Positions 43,896 to 54,175 are shown, numbered from the stretch's first letter. The stretch: 64,000 nt of DNA from G963665495 sp963677785 (GCA_963677785.2 CAXXDH010000003.1:1674001-1738000); one strand, 5' to 3'. Numbers and translations are program-made. The notes: generated from the sequence alone by a model not told the origin.

Positions 43896-46800
43896 ACGCG
43901 CAGTAAGGAAAGTAGCTTGTCCATGTCCACGGGTTTGGACAGATAATCGTTGGCCCCGGCCTCAATGCATTTCAACCTGTCGCCTTTCATGGCCTTGGCG
44001 GTCAAGGCGATCACCGGAAGTTTTTTCCAGTGCGGTTCGTTGCGGATGCGCTGCATGGCTTCGTAACCGTCCATTTCGGGCATCATGATGTCCATGAGCA
44101 CGAGATCGATGTCCGGTTCGGAGTCCAGCACTTCCAGGCATTCCTTGCCGTTTTCAACACAGAGTACGTGTATACCCTTTTCTTCCAAAACATGCGAAAT
44201 GGCAAGCCTGTTGCGGCGGTCGTCGTCCGCAATCAATATTTTTCTGCCTTGCAGGGAGGCTTCCCGGTCATGGACGTTGCGGATCATTTGCTGCTTGTCA
44301 TGGGGCAACGCGGATTCCACACGGTGCAGAAACAGGGCGCTTTCATCGAGCAGGCGCTCGGGCGAGCGCACTCCCTTGATGATGATGCTTTCCGCATAGC
44401 GCGCCAGTTCGGCTTCCTCCATGGGAGTGATTTCCTTGCCCGTATAGATGATCACAGGGGTTTGCGTCAGTTCAGGCCGCTGTTTGATGTTCGACAACAG
44501 CTCGAAGCCGGACATGCCGGCCAGGCCCAGATCCAGAATCACGCAGTCGAAGGGTTCCTTCTGCAGCAGCGACAGGGCTTGTTCGCCGTTTTCAGCAGTG
44601 GATATGGCTACATCGTCCGCGCTGACAAGTTCTGTCAGGGATTGTTGCTGCGCCGGATCGTCCTCGACAATCAGCAGATGTTTCACCGAGCGGTCGATGA
44701 CGGTTTCCAGCCGGTTGAAGGCCTCGGACAGGTTCTCCATGTTGACCGGTTTGGTCAGGTAGCCGATGGCGCCCATCTGCAGGGCGTGGCGCGATTCTTC
44801 TATGGCGGAAATGATATACACAGGAATGTGGCGGGTGTCCGGATTGCCCTTGAGCTTTTCCATCACCGCCATTCCGTCCATGCCCGGCAGGCCGATGTCC
44901 AGGATCATGGCGTTGGGGGCGTATTCCCGTGCCATGTGCAGCCCGGTCTCGCCGTCATGGGCGATCAGGCATTTGAAACCTTTTTCCTGCGCCAGGCTGT
45001 ACAGAATACGCGAAAAATTGGAGTCGTCCTCGATGATCAACAGCAGCCGGTTGTTGGAGAAATTATTGTTCCGCACTGCTTCACAGAACGTTCCTTCGGA
45101 GGCCGCGGATTGTACGATATCCGTCTCCACGGGCTCCGGACTCATCGGCAGTTCCGGAACGCGCGGATTCTGGTCCCACTGGACCTGGTCCGGAGGTGTG
45201 GCTTGCAGTTCTTCCGGTAAAAAGAGCGTAAAGACGCTTCCTTTGCCTTCCTCGCTGCTGAGCTGGATTTCGCCTTTCAGAAAGGTGGCGAGTTCTTTGG
45301 AAATGGAGAGGCCCAGTCCGGTGCCGCCGTATTTCCGGCTGGTGGTCCCGTCGGCCTGCTGAAAGGCCTCGAAGATGAGCTGCTGTTTTTCCTTTGGAAC
45401 GCCAATGCCCGTATCGCTTATTTCAAAGGCCACGGCGTGGGCGGGTTCCAGCCCGCTGCGAAACAATTCGCAATCCGGAGCCGGGCGGCGAATACGGAAT
45501 TTGATCACCCCTTCCTCAGTGAATTTAATGGCGTTGTTGAGCAGGTTGTTGCAGATCTGCTGGACTCTTCTTCCGTCAGTTACAATGAATTCCGGCAGGT
45601 TGGAATCGACCTGGATTTCAAATGTCAGTCCTTTGTCTTCGATGAGCTGTTTGAAAAACCGTTCCATATTGTCCGCGAAATCCCGAACCTTGAGTTTTTC
45701 CGTGCTTAAGGACGTCTTGCCGGCCTCCACTTTGGATAGATCCAGCACTTCGTTGATTAGCGAAAGCAGGTCAGAGCCAGAGCTGTGGATGGTCTGTGCG
45801 AACTCGAGTTGTTTCGACGTCAGGTTGCCTTCCCGGTTGTTGCGCAGAATCTGCGAGAGGATCAGAATGCTGTTTAACGGCGTACGCAGCTCGTGGGACA
45901 TATTGGCCAGGAATTCGGACTTGTAGCGGCTGGCGGATTCGAGCTCGACGGCTTTTTGTTTGATTTCCTTTTGCGCCTTTTTCAGCTCGATGTTTTTATT
46001 GCGCATGGCTTCTTTCTGATGCTCAAGATCTCTGGAACGTTGTTCCAGAGTGTCATTGGCGGCTTGCAGCTCTTCCTGCTGCTGGCGCGAGGCTTCTTCG
46101 GACGCCTTGAGGGCCTGGGTCTGCTCAATCAGTTCCTCATTGGTGACGCGCAGCTCTTCCTGCTGTTCCTGCAGGGCTTGTTCGGAAGTGCGCAGAGCTT
46201 GGGTCTGATTCTCCAGTTCCCTGTTTTTGCCCTGGAGTTCTTCCTGCTGGTCCCTTAGAACCTCAGCCTGGTCTCGGGATTGTTTGAGGAGTTCCTGGAC
46301 CTTGGTGCGGGACTGGGCGGAATGGAAGCTGATGGCGATGTTTTCGAGATTGGTGAGAATAAACTGCCGCATCAAAGGGCTGAACGGAGTGGTGGAGCCC
46401 AGTTCAATGACGCCCAGCAAGCTTTCCTCGTACGAAAAGGGCGCGATGAGAAAGTGGCCGGGGTGCTCCTCCCCCAGTCCGTAATGGATGACCGGTACAT
46501 CTTGCTTGGCGCGGAAGGTAATGATCTCGCTTTCCAGCGCAGCCTGGCCGACCATGCCTTCGCCGAAGCGGATGCGGTTGAAGGTTCCGGTTCTGTCGGT
46601 GAACGAGTATCCGGCTTCGAGCTTCAGCCACTCCTCGTCTTCCGTGAGATACAGGACGCCCACATGGCAGTCCAGGTGCTTGGCCATAAAGGTGATGCAG
46701 CGCCGGGACATTTCATTGATGGTCAGGCCGCCGCGGAGTTTTTCATGCAGGCCTGTTTTACCTTCGGCGAGCCAGTGCTGGTCTTTGAGCTTCTGGGCCA

Positions 46801-48172
46801 TGTCATTGAGTGCTTTGGCCAGTTCGCCCAGTTCGTCTTTCTGGGTAATGTCCAGCGTACGTTCCAGTTCGCCTTCCGCAATGGCCTTGGCGAAATCAGC
46901 TCCCTGCCGAAGGGGGGAGGCAATGGTATGGGCTCCCCAGACGGCAAAGCAGGCCATGAGCAGGGCGATGAGGCAGCCGACAAACGCCAGGGAAATCTGC
47001 AGGTTGGCGATGGGGGCCAGCAACTCGGATTCATTGATCTCCACGAGCATGGCCCAACGTCTGCCTGCCGCATCCAGCGGACCGTAGGACGTGAGCGTGG
47101 TTTGACCCGCATAATTGGGCGCAGTGGTCAGGCCGGATTTTCCCTGCAAGGCAAGGCGCGCCGCCCGCGTATTGATGCTTGCCAGTTCCGGATGGAGCAG
47201 CGCCGCTCTGATGCTGCGGTGTTCGGGATCATGGCGGGTGTTTGTGCGGGGCAGGAAGTCCGGTCCTACAAGAAAGGATTCACCGCTGCTGCCGAGTCCG
47301 GAATGGTCGTCCATGATGGACTGCAGCGCGTTGGGGGCAATTTCAAAAATAATCACCCCGATGGCTTTGTTTTCCTGCAATACGGGAGTGGCCACGAAAA
47401 AGCAGGGTTGGCTGTAGTTGGGCTGATAAAGCGAAATATCCGCCCAGGCGACTTTTGCATCCGTAAACGCTGCGGCTTCGCGAAAAACCGTTCCCGGACC
47501 AGTATGAGCAAAGGGACCTTTTGTCAGCGAGGTGGCAAAATCTTCGCTTTTGGCCACCGAGTAGACCACCTGGCTGTTCTTGGTGGAGACGAGCAGGATG
47601 TCGCGATAGCCGTTGCGTTTGGCAAAGGATGGTAAAAAAGCGGACAACTGTCCGTGCAGTGATTCGTACGCGGAAACGTCGCCTTGCGTTCCGGCAGTGT
47701 TCTGCTTGCCGATGCCGTAATAGTATTGCAGCGCCACAGCGTTGTCGTCGAGCTGGCCCAGATAGGGCTCGGGTTTGCTGCCGCTGTTGCGCTTGATGTA
47801 TTCTGTGCTGAAAACGGATTCAAAATAACTGCTGAGTTGCCGGCGCATGGAAGCGGTTTGTTCTTTGCCGATGCTGTTTGCAGTCGCGAATGAGTCGTAG
47901 GATTCCGCGAGCAAACGCATAGGCATTTTTAGAGCCGGATTTTCCGCAAGAAAGAGCAGATCATTGTCGACTTCGTCAAAATAGGTACTGACGGCTTTGG
48001 TTTTTGTTTCCCGTACGGTGACCAGCTGTTTGGCGGACTGGTCTTTGAGGGCGTCGGCAGCGCCACGGCTGCCCCACCAGCCCGTCAGGGCAAGCGTGCT
48101 CAATGTGGCCGCGATCAGGGCGATCAACAGCTTTGCTTTGACGCCCATGTCCATGATTCGTGCAATTCTCAA
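43880..48172 (-). CDS. hybrid sensor histidine kinase (dCache-HAMP-GAF-HisKA-HATPase-REC-REC-REC)
   Basis: Membrane sensor of 1430 residues. A first membrane helix (about 13-32) is followed by a large periplasmic sensor (about 35-390, dCache-like), a second helix (about 395-418), HAMP (IASPLRQGADFAKAIAEGEL) and GAF (HLDCHVGVLYLTEDEEW). A Gln/Glu-rich coiled coil spans about 640-760. HisKA has the phospho-His in FLANMSHELRTPLNSIL, and the ATPase has FEISDTGIGVPKEKQQLIFE. Three receivers follow, each with its Asp (MILDIGLPGMDG, VILDLGLAGMSG, LVLMDIMMPEMDGYE). It overlaps both neighbours (cheR 16 bp, second kinase 4 bp). Ligand unknown. Confidence 0.93.
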   Translation of the reverse strand: MRIARIMDMGVKAKLLIALIAATLSTLALTGWWGSRGAADALKDQSAKQLVTVRETKTKAVSTYFDEVDNDLLFLAENPALKMPMRLLAESYDSFATANSIGKEQTASMRRQLSSYFESVFSTEYIKRNSGSKPEPYLGQLDDNAVALQYYYGIGKQNTAGTQGDVSAYESLHGQLSAFLPSFAKRNGYRDILLVSTKNSQVVYSVAKSEDFATSLTKGPFAHTGPGTVFREAAAFTDAKVAWADISLYQPNYSQPCFFVATPVLQENKAIGVIIFEIAPNALQSIMDDHSGLGSSGESFLVGPDFLPRTNTRHDPEHRSIRAALLHPELASINTRAARLALQGKSGLTTAPNYAGQTTLTSYGPLDAAGRRWAMLVEINESELLAPIANLQISLAFVGCLIALLMACFAVWGAHTIASPLRQGADFAKAIAEGELERTLDITQKDELGELAKALNDMAQKLKDQHWLAEGKTGLHEKLRGGLTINEMSRRCITFMAKHLDCHVGVLYLTEDEEWLKLEAGYSFTDRTGTFNRIRFGEGMVGQAALESEIITFRAKQDVPVIHYGLGEEHPGHFLIAPFSYEESLLGVIELGSTTPFSPLMRQFILTNLENIAISFHSAQSRTKVQELLKQSRDQAEVLRDQQEELQGKNRELENQTQALRTSEQALQEQQEELRVTNEELIEQTQALKASEEASRQQQEELQAANDTLEQRSRDLEHQKEAMRNKNIELKKAQKEIKQKAVELESASRYKSEFLANMSHELRTPLNSILILSQILRNNREGNLTSKQLEFAQTIHSSGSDLLSLINEVLDLSKVEAGKTSLSTEKLKVRDFADNMERFFKQLIEDKGLTFEIQVDSNLPEFIVTDGRRVQQICNNLLNNAIKFTEEGVIKFRIRRPAPDCELFRSGLEPAHAVAFEISDTGIGVPKEKQQLIFEAFQQADGTTSRKYGGTGLGLSISKELATFLKGEIQLSSEEGKGSVFTLFLPEELQATPPDQVQWDQNPRVPELPMSPEPVETDIVQSAASEGTFCEAVRNNNFSNNRLLLIIEDDSNFSRILYSLAQEKGFKCLIAHDGETGLHMAREYAPNAMILDIGLPGMDGMAVMEKLKGNPDTRHIPVYIISAIEESRHALQMGAIGYLTKPVNMENLSEAFNRLETVIDRSVKHLLIVEDDPAQQQSLTELVSADDVAISTAENGEQALSLLQKEPFDCVILDLGLAGMSGFELLSNIKQRPELTQTPVIIYTGKEITPMEEAELARYAESIIIKGVRSPERLLDESALFLHRVESALPHDKQQMIRNVHDREASLQGRKILIADDDRRNRLAISHVLEEKGIHVLCVENGKECLEVLDSEPDIDLVLMDIMMPEMDGYEAMQRIRNEPHWKKLPVIALTAKAMKGDRLKCIEAGANDYLSKPVDMDKLLSLLRVWLHR

Positions 48173-51012
48173 TCTTTTTTGCCTCCCACAGCTGAAACCG
48201 GCACATTCGTGTTGTTATTGTCCTTCTTGGTGGAGACGGAGGTGTTTTTCAATGCAAAAGGCGTGTCAGTCGAGGACTTTATTTTTTTGGCGCGACAAAT
48301 GGGGGAAACAGCGGCCGCGAATTTGTTGGGTACCACGGGAAGCTCTACAATGAACAAACTCCCTTTTTCGGGTGTGGATTCCGCCCAGATCCGGCCGTTG
48401 TAATGTTCGATGATTTCCTTGCAGATGGTCAGGCCCAGGCCGGTGCCCTTGGGCTTTTCGTGCAGGATGTTTTCATAGGCCACCTGGTGGAACTTCTCGA
48501 AGATTTTATTGAGGTCCCCTTTGGGGATGCCCATGCCCGTATCCTGCACCTGCACCCGCAGCGCGCCGTTGGAAGTCGGGAAAGCCCGCACGGTGACGGA
48601 TCCCTTGTCCGTAAATTTGGCCGCATTGCTGAGGAAATTAATCAATACCTGGCTGAGTCTGTCGGGATCGATACGGATTCTGGGCAATGAGTCGGGGATG
48701 TCGGTGAGCAGGTCCACATCCGTTTTGGTCTTGAAGTCAGCGGAAAGAGCCCGCACGGCTTGTTTGATCAGCTCCGAAGGCTCCAGTTCGATATCGCGCC
48801 ACTGCATGCGTCCGGATTCGATTTTGTTCAGGTCCAGCACATCGTTGATCAGGCGTGAGAGACGGTCTCCCTCGTGGATGATGATGTCGAGGTTGTCCTC
48901 AATCCTGGTACGTAGTCTTTCCAGGTTTTTGTTGCCGTCGGCGTAGGGCCAGAAGGATTTTGCCAGATCGCGGTTGATGAGTTTGGCGAAGCCGAGAATG
49001 GAGGTCAAAGGCGTACGCAGTTCGTGGGACACTGAGGACACGAACATGGTTTTCATCTTGTCCAGATCCCGCAGGCGGCGGTTGGCGCTTTCTAGTTTTA
49101 GGGCCTCGTCCTCCAATTTTTTCGTCCGTTCGGCAACCTGGTCTTCCAACTGGTTGGTCAATTGGGTGAGGTCTTTGTTAGCCTGCTGCAGCTCTTCCTG
49201 TTGCTGCTTCAGTGTGGCTTCGGACTGCTTGAGCGCGTCGGTCTGCTGGGCCAGTTCCTTGTTGGCCACGCGCAGGGCGGTTTTCTGCATCTGCAGGGAT
49301 TCTTCCTTGTCGCGTAGTGCTTCCGCCTGTTGTTCGAGTTCGATATTCGTCTGGCTGAGCTGGTTCTGGCGGATCTGCAAGTCCGTGGCCTGATGCCTGG
49401 TTTTTTCCAGCAGTTCTCGAATGCGTGAACGGGAAATGGCCGCATGCAGGCTGACGCCGATGGTATCGAGGGTCAGCCGCACGAATTGCAGTTGCAGGGG
49501 GGAATAGTTGTCGTCTTTTCCCACCACCAGCACCCCGATCAGACGATCGGCAAAGGTTATCGGGGCTATGAGGTACTCGTTCAACGGAGTCTGGCTGTTG
49601 AGATGCTGGAGCGGGGGCAGTTCCGCTCCCCGGCTTTTCAGAACGCGCGTTTCCAGGTCCAGTCCGGCCTGCCCCACAGCGCCTTCGCCCAGGGCATAGT
49701 TTTCATACGGGGTGGGGCGTCCTTCCATGGCGTACCCCGAACTGAGGCAGAGCATGTTTTCCTCGTTGAGCAGATAGAGAGCCCCCAACTGTCCGTCGAG
49801 GCAATTGGTCAGGATATTGACGAGCCGTTGCGCTGCCTCGTCACTGTCCCAGTCTCCCCTCAATCCGTCGTCAAGCCGTTCTTTTGTGGTACGGAGCCAG
49901 CTCTGATCTTTGAGGCGGCGTATGAGCCTTTGAAAATGCAGGCCGATGAGGCGCCATTCTTCGGATCCTTCGGGCAGGGCCACTGAGTCGAATTCACCTT
50001 TGCCCAGGGCGGTGAAACCCTGGCGTAGCGTATCCATGGGATGCTTGATGCCCGATTTGACAAGAAATACGGAAAAGCGGCTGACGCTGAGGATGACCAG
50101 AATGGCAAGCACGAGTGCCGCGCCGATGGTTTTGAAAGCGGTTTTTGCTGTGTCCTTGTTGTGCTGGATAATGGATGACGCCAGATGTTTGTCCCGGATT
50201 TCAAGCGTACTGTAGACCCAGGAGATGCTGGTGGCGACGGCTTTACGCCTGTTTTTCCGGAGGGCGTACTGTTCGGCGAGTTCAGGCTGCAGTTGCAGCA
50301 GGGAGTGAAATATCTCCCGGCATTTTTTGATTTGCGCATCACGTTCCGACCCGCCGGTTTTGATCTGCTCCAGCTGCCGCGCAACGGATTGCAGGCCCGC
50401 ATGGCCAGGGGGCAGCTCGAAGGGCGCTTCTGCGTCAAACGCAGTGGACCACAAGCCGGTTTCCTGAAGCATTATTTTCGTAAGGTGTTTTTGGGTCTCT
50501 GCGGCCAGAAGCGCCAGGTTCTCGTTGCCGGGTCCGGATGCTGCGAAAGTCTGTTCCAGGAGTTGCAAGGAGTCCGAAGCTTGCTGCAAGAGCGTTTTTT
50601 GCCGTTGCAGAGAGGATTGCAGGGCCAGGGCTCCTTCAATGGAGAGCGCAAAACTGTTTTCTAGCTGCTGCAGCGCTTTTTTTGAATCGGCCAGGGCCTC
50701 GATCTCGGAGAGTTCCCTCAACCTGTTTGTCAGGTTTTCGCTTTCGGCAAGCAGTTCGGCTTTTCCAGTATACTGGCCGGCAGCAACGTTGTCCAGCGCG
50801 GCAAACAGGTGCGACAGTTTTCGGCTGATCGCGGAACTGTTCATGACGATGTTGAGATCATTGTCCACAAGGGATTGCATCCCGTTGCCAAGCCTGAAGA
50901 AGGAAACCAGAACCAGAAGCAGAATGGTCGCAAACGCAAGACAGATAAGAACATTGAGAAACAACAAGCGGGAAGTGAGCTTGGATTGGGAGGGAATAAA
51001 TTGAAATCGCAT
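48169..51012 (-). CDS. membrane sensor histidine kinase (HAMP-GAF-HisKA-HATPase)
   Basis: Sensor kinase of 947 residues. Membrane helices are at about 15-38 (LLFLNVLICLAFATILLLVLVS) and 295-315 (ALVLAILVILSVSRFSVFLV), enclosing a helical periplasmic domain. HAMP, GAF (LDGQLGALYLLNEENMLCL) and a coiled coil (about 560-660) lead to HisKA with SSVSHELRTPLTSILGFAKL and an HATPase with DTGMGIPKGDLNKIFEKFHQ and GTGLGLTICKEI. There is no receiver, so it needs a partner; the overlapping hybrid kinase (ATGA junction) with three receivers is the obvious candidate. It is first in the run kinase-hybrid kinase-cheR. Confidence 0.92.
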   Translation of the reverse strand: MRFQFIPSQSKLTSRLLFLNVLICLAFATILLLVLVSFFRLGNGMQSLVDNDLNIVMNSSAISRKLSHLFAALDNVAAGQYTGKAELLAESENLTNRLRELSEIEALADSKKALQQLENSFALSIEGALALQSSLQRQKTLLQQASDSLQLLEQTFAASGPGNENLALLAAETQKHLTKIMLQETGLWSTAFDAEAPFELPPGHAGLQSVARQLEQIKTGGSERDAQIKKCREIFHSLLQLQPELAEQYALRKNRRKAVATSISWVYSTLEIRDKHLASSIIQHNKDTAKTAFKTIGAALVLAILVILSVSRFSVFLVKSGIKHPMDTLRQGFTALGKGEFDSVALPEGSEEWRLIGLHFQRLIRRLKDQSWLRTTKERLDDGLRGDWDSDEAAQRLVNILTNCLDGQLGALYLLNEENMLCLSSGYAMEGRPTPYENYALGEGAVGQAGLDLETRVLKSRGAELPPLQHLNSQTPLNEYLIAPITFADRLIGVLVVGKDDNYSPLQLQFVRLTLDTIGVSLHAAISRSRIRELLEKTRHQATDLQIRQNQLSQTNIELEQQAEALRDKEESLQMQKTALRVANKELAQQTDALKQSEATLKQQQEELQQANKDLTQLTNQLEDQVAERTKKLEDEALKLESANRRLRDLDKMKTMFVSSVSHELRTPLTSILGFAKLINRDLAKSFWPYADGNKNLERLRTRIEDNLDIIIHEGDRLSRLINDVLDLNKIESGRMQWRDIELEPSELIKQAVRALSADFKTKTDVDLLTDIPDSLPRIRIDPDRLSQVLINFLSNAAKFTDKGSVTVRAFPTSNGALRVQVQDTGMGIPKGDLNKIFEKFHQVAYENILHEKPKGTGLGLTICKEIIEHYNGRIWAESTPEKGSLFIVELPVVPNKFAAAVSPICRAKKIKSSTDTPFALKNTSVSTKKDNNNTNVPVSAVGGKKD

Positions 51013-51592
51013 ATATCCCTCAATGAGAGTTTGACTGAGAAATTAAATAAAGATGATACACGCGCTCACAATTACATTGGTTGAGATTGTGGGGAAAAGC
51101 AGAGTTGTTACTGCCGCGCAGCATTAAAATCCCGACGTGTTGTACCGCAAGACAAGCAGGGCAGCGTTTAGAATAAGCTTACGCTGCTGTCTCTGAAATC
51201 GTTGATTGGTATACGCTAATGGCGTAAATTGAGCAAGGGGTTAAAGTTGAACCTGTCAATTTTTTAAGGTTTTTTTGTATTTATCCAATTTCCTTGGCAG
51301 GTATGACGTTTTAATGCGCAAAAGAAATATAAGGGAAAGGCTACAAAGTTAAATTTGGTATTTTCTTGACAATGCAAGGTCATTTTGGGGTATTATCTTG
51401 CAGGATGAATCTTCGGGTCGTATTTTTCGCAAGCGGCAAGTGAGAGAGACGCTCGTACTACCGGATAAGAGACACTCGAGACCAGCATGACTTGAGAATT
51501 GCAAGTTTTTTGATCAGCGGTTTTGTTGTGCGAACCAAAAAAAAGTTTCGTCCCGTTTTATTTTTGTTGGACGATGAAGAAGGTATATTTTC
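51013..51592. other. divergent intergenic region between kinase and pseudo-receiver genes
   Basis: About 580 bp without a gene, AT-rich, separating the minus-strand kinase operon from the plus-strand receiver-TPR gene. It holds the promoter-like sequences listed at 51366-51401. I see no RNA gene or large hairpin. Confidence 0.6.
51366..51401 (+). promoter_or_regulatory. promoter-like elements upstream of the pseudo-receiver-TPR gene
   Basis: TTGACA (51366-51371) and TATTAT (51391-51396) form a sigma-70-like pair with a long 19-bp spacer. The same stretch contains GG (51388-51389), 10 bp, then GC (51400-51401) with CTTGCA, a sigma-54-type -12. Either could drive the gene at 51593; neither is ideal. 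Confidence 0.4.
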
Positions 51593-52957
51593 ATGGCGTT
51601 TTCGGGAACCATCGATGTCAAATTGAAACAGTATGAAAGTGCTGTTGTGGATTTCATCCGCAAGGAATCGGGCTATTTCATTCTTTGCACCCATGACCAG
51701 ACTTTCGTACGGATAATGCGCAACACCGTTAACAAGCACCTCGCCATTGATGAGGATTGCATTATGACGGTCAGCGACGAGAACAAGATTCTCAAGGCTG
51801 TGAAGGTATCCTCCCAGCATAAGAAGAATATTGTGCTGTTCATCGAGCGGGTATTCAACAACAAGGAAACAAGTTTTCTCATCAAGCAGATCAAGGAAGC
51901 GTTCAGCCATGTCAAAATCGTCATCCTGACTGCGGATGCTGAAAGGCAACGCCTTGTACTGCTTCATGAAATAGGAGCTAACAACTTCATTTCCAAACCT
52001 ATTTCCATCAATACGCTGATCGAAAAAATCGCCTTTACCGTCAAGCCGCAGAGCAAACTGGGAAAAACCATCGAGCAGGGCAAACATTTTGTTGAGATCG
52101 GCAATTATGACGACGCCCTCAAGGTCGCTCGCCAGGTTCTGGAAATGAAGCCCAACAGCGCTGCAGGATTGCTGATCCTGGGTGACGCTTACAAGGGCTT
52201 GAAAAAGAACGACAAGGCTGTGGAAGCTTATGAAGAGGCCAGCCGCCAGGCGAAAATGTACCTGGAACCCCTCAAAAAACTCGCTGATTTTTTCAAAGAT
52301 ATCGGGGATCACGAAAACCAGTTGAAATATCTGGAAAAGCTGGACCGTCTGAGCCCGTTGAATGTCGAACGGAAAGTCGACATCGGCAGCATTCATGTTG
52401 AACTGGGTAACGAGGAGAAAGCCGACGAGTTGTTTGAGAAGGCTCTTGGCCAGGCCAGAAAAGAGGCCATGATTTACATTGAGGAAATTTCAACCCGTAT
52501 CGGGGACATCTATACGCAGAAGAACCCTGAAAAGGCGGAGATATTCTACCGCAAGGCGTTGGAAACAAAAGGCAAACACCTGGACAAGAGCGATATCAAA
52601 ACATTCAACCTGCTGGGTATCGCCCTGCGCAAACAAGGAAAATGGCGTGACGCCATTACCGAATATCAAAAAGCCCTCCAGATTTCTCCCGAGGATGAGA
52701 ATCTATACTACAATGCGGCCATGGCCTATGCGGAAGGTCGCGATTTTCGCAAGGCTCTGAACAGTCTGGTCAAATGTTTGAGCATCAATCCCGATTTCTA
52801 CAAACGCGACGCAGTGCTGGCCTACAATATAGGCATTATTTTTTCAAAATCCTCTGATCTGAAGCGTACCACGTTCTATATGAAAGCTGCACTGGAAGCG
52901 GATCCCGATTTTGACAAGGCTAAAAGATTTCTCAGTGCTCTCAAAAACAAAGAGTGA
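51593..52957 (+). CDS. pseudo-receiver plus TPR protein
   Basis: Protein of 454 residues. The first ~145 residues have the fold pattern of a CheY-like receiver (GYFILCTHDQTFVRIMRNTV, KIVILTADAERQ and the Lys of NNFISKPISINTLIEKI). The phospho-acceptor region reads IVLFIERVFNN, with no Asp; the nearest acidic residue is Glu. The N-terminal acidic pair is also reduced (CTHDQT). The remaining 300 residues contain about seven TPR units (NYDDALKVARQVLEMKPNSA, WRDAITEYQKALQISPEDEN). It is probably a phosphorylation-independent scaffold. It is divergent from the kinase cluster. Confidence 0.82.
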   Translation: MAFSGTIDVKLKQYESAVVDFIRKESGYFILCTHDQTFVRIMRNTVNKHLAIDEDCIMTVSDENKILKAVKVSSQHKKNIVLFIERVFNNKETSFLIKQIKEAFSHVKIVILTADAERQRLVLLHEIGANNFISKPISINTLIEKIAFTVKPQSKLGKTIEQGKHFVEIGNYDDALKVARQVLEMKPNSAAGLLILGDAYKGLKKNDKAVEAYEEASRQAKMYLEPLKKLADFFKDIGDHENQLKYLEKLDRLSPLNVERKVDIGSIHVELGNEEKADELFEKALGQARKEAMIYIEEISTRIGDIYTQKNPEKAEIFYRKALETKGKHLDKSDIKTFNLLGIALRKQGKWRDAITEYQKALQISPEDENLYYNAAMAYAEGRDFRKALNSLVKCLSINPDFYKRDAVLAYNIGIIFSKSSDLKRTTFYMKAALEADPDFDKAKRFLSALKNKE

Positions 52958-52963
52958 CTTCCG

Positions 52964-54175
52964 CTAAATACGCATCCAGGCGGCTGCTGCGGCAAAAGCC
53001 AGCAGCGCAATGACAGCCCCGCCGTAAAAAACGCAGTTGATGCCGCCCAGGGCGAACATACCGGCCATTATGGGCGGGCCGATGGTCTGGCCCAGGCGCA
53101 GTACGGTCGCGTTCATGGACATGAAGCCGCCGCGCAGTTCCGCGGGCGCCAGTTCGCTCAGCAAAGACTGCGTACAGGGTACGTTCATCCCCTGGCCCAT
53201 TCCAAAGAGAAAAATCGGCAAGGCGAACCACCAAAGCGACGGCATCAGAGCAAGGCAGATGCAGGCCGCTCCATATACAAGGAAGGCTCCCTTGAACAGC
53301 ACGGCCTCGGAAAAGCGCCGCGACAGGTTGCCGATCTGCGAGGCGATCAAGCCGGTCACAAAGGCGGATATGGACATCAGCAGGCCGATCTGAAAAGGCG
53401 TTGCTCCGAAATCGTGTCCCATATGCACGGGCATGTAGGTCAAAAAGGGGCCGTAGATCAGCATGAAGGTGCACAGGGTGGCGAAGAACAGCGCCAGTAC
53501 CCGGCGGTCTCGCAGTCCTGTGAGCATGTTGCTCATATACGTACGCAGTTTGCTCTGCGCCTTGGGTTCCGGATTGTTGAGCGAACGCAGCACCAGCAAA
53601 CCCACGGGAAAGGCCAGGACGGGCAGAAAAAACGGCACATGCCAGTTGATGGCGGCCAGACCGCCCCCCAATACGGGATAGGCGGCAACGGCGAGGCTCA
53701 GGGCTCCGGCGTTGAGTCCCAGAGCTGTGGTCCGCGTCCGGCCCTGATACAGGTCGCTGATGATCGTCAGATTCAGAGCGCCCAGGGGCGCGGCTCCCAA
53801 TCCCTGTAGAAATCGAAAAAACAGCAGCCAGTCAAAATCTTGGGCCAGCCCGCAACAGCAGCCGCTCAGGCCGAAAAAAAACAGGGCTGGGACCAGCATG
53901 CGTTTGCGTCCGTATCTGTCGGCGAAGACGCCGATGACCGGGGTCAGAAAGACGCCGGGAATGGTAAAACAGGTTATCAGCAGGCCGATGTTGGCTGTGG
54001 TAGTACCCGGCAGCTTGTGGAGTATGTCCGGAAAAGTGGGGGCAATGCTGGTCACGCCCATGACCACCATGCAAGTGACGCTGAAAATGATCCGCAGATT
54101 TTTATCCCGCAACAATTCCCGCACCGAGAGCTCGCGCGTATCGTTCAATGATCTTCCTTTATCGTTTGTAAACAA
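52964..54175 (-). CDS. MFS transporter (drug/metabolite efflux type)
   Basis: Inner-membrane major facilitator of 403 residues with twelve predicted membrane segments. The loop after helix 2 reads GVFADRYGRKRML, the classic MFS G-x3-D-R-x-G-R-[KR] motif, and PVIGVFADR precedes it. The N-terminal TSIAPTFPDIL and FRFLQGLGAAPLGALNL around helix 4 fit the 12-helix drug-resistance group. Substrate unknown. The gene is convergent with the receiver-TPR gene (6-bp gap between stops) and lies downstream of murJ on the same strand, separated by 163 bp. Confidence 0.87.
   Translation of the reverse strand: MFTNDKGRSLNDTRELSVRELLRDKNLRIIFSVTCMVVMGVTSIAPTFPDILHKLPGTTTANIGLLITCFTIPGVFLTPVIGVFADRYGRKRMLVPALFFFGLSGCCCGLAQDFDWLLFFRFLQGLGAAPLGALNLTIISDLYQGRTRTTALGLNAGALSLAVAAYPVLGGGLAAINWHVPFFLPVLAFPVGLLVLRSLNNPEPKAQSKLRTYMSNMLTGLRDRRVLALFFATLCTFMLIYGPFLTYMPVHMGHDFGATPFQIGLLMSISAFVTGLIASQIGNLSRRFSEAVLFKGAFLVYGAACICLALMPSLWWFALPIFLFGMGQGMNVPCTQSLLSELAPAELRGGFMSMNATVLRLGQTIGPPIMAGMFALGGINCVFYGGAVIALLAFAAAAAWMRI

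Noticed and set aside
46280..47635. 451-codon plus-strand open frame opposite the hybrid kinase
   Set aside because: It is antisense to HAMP and GAF domains and shows no domain of its own.
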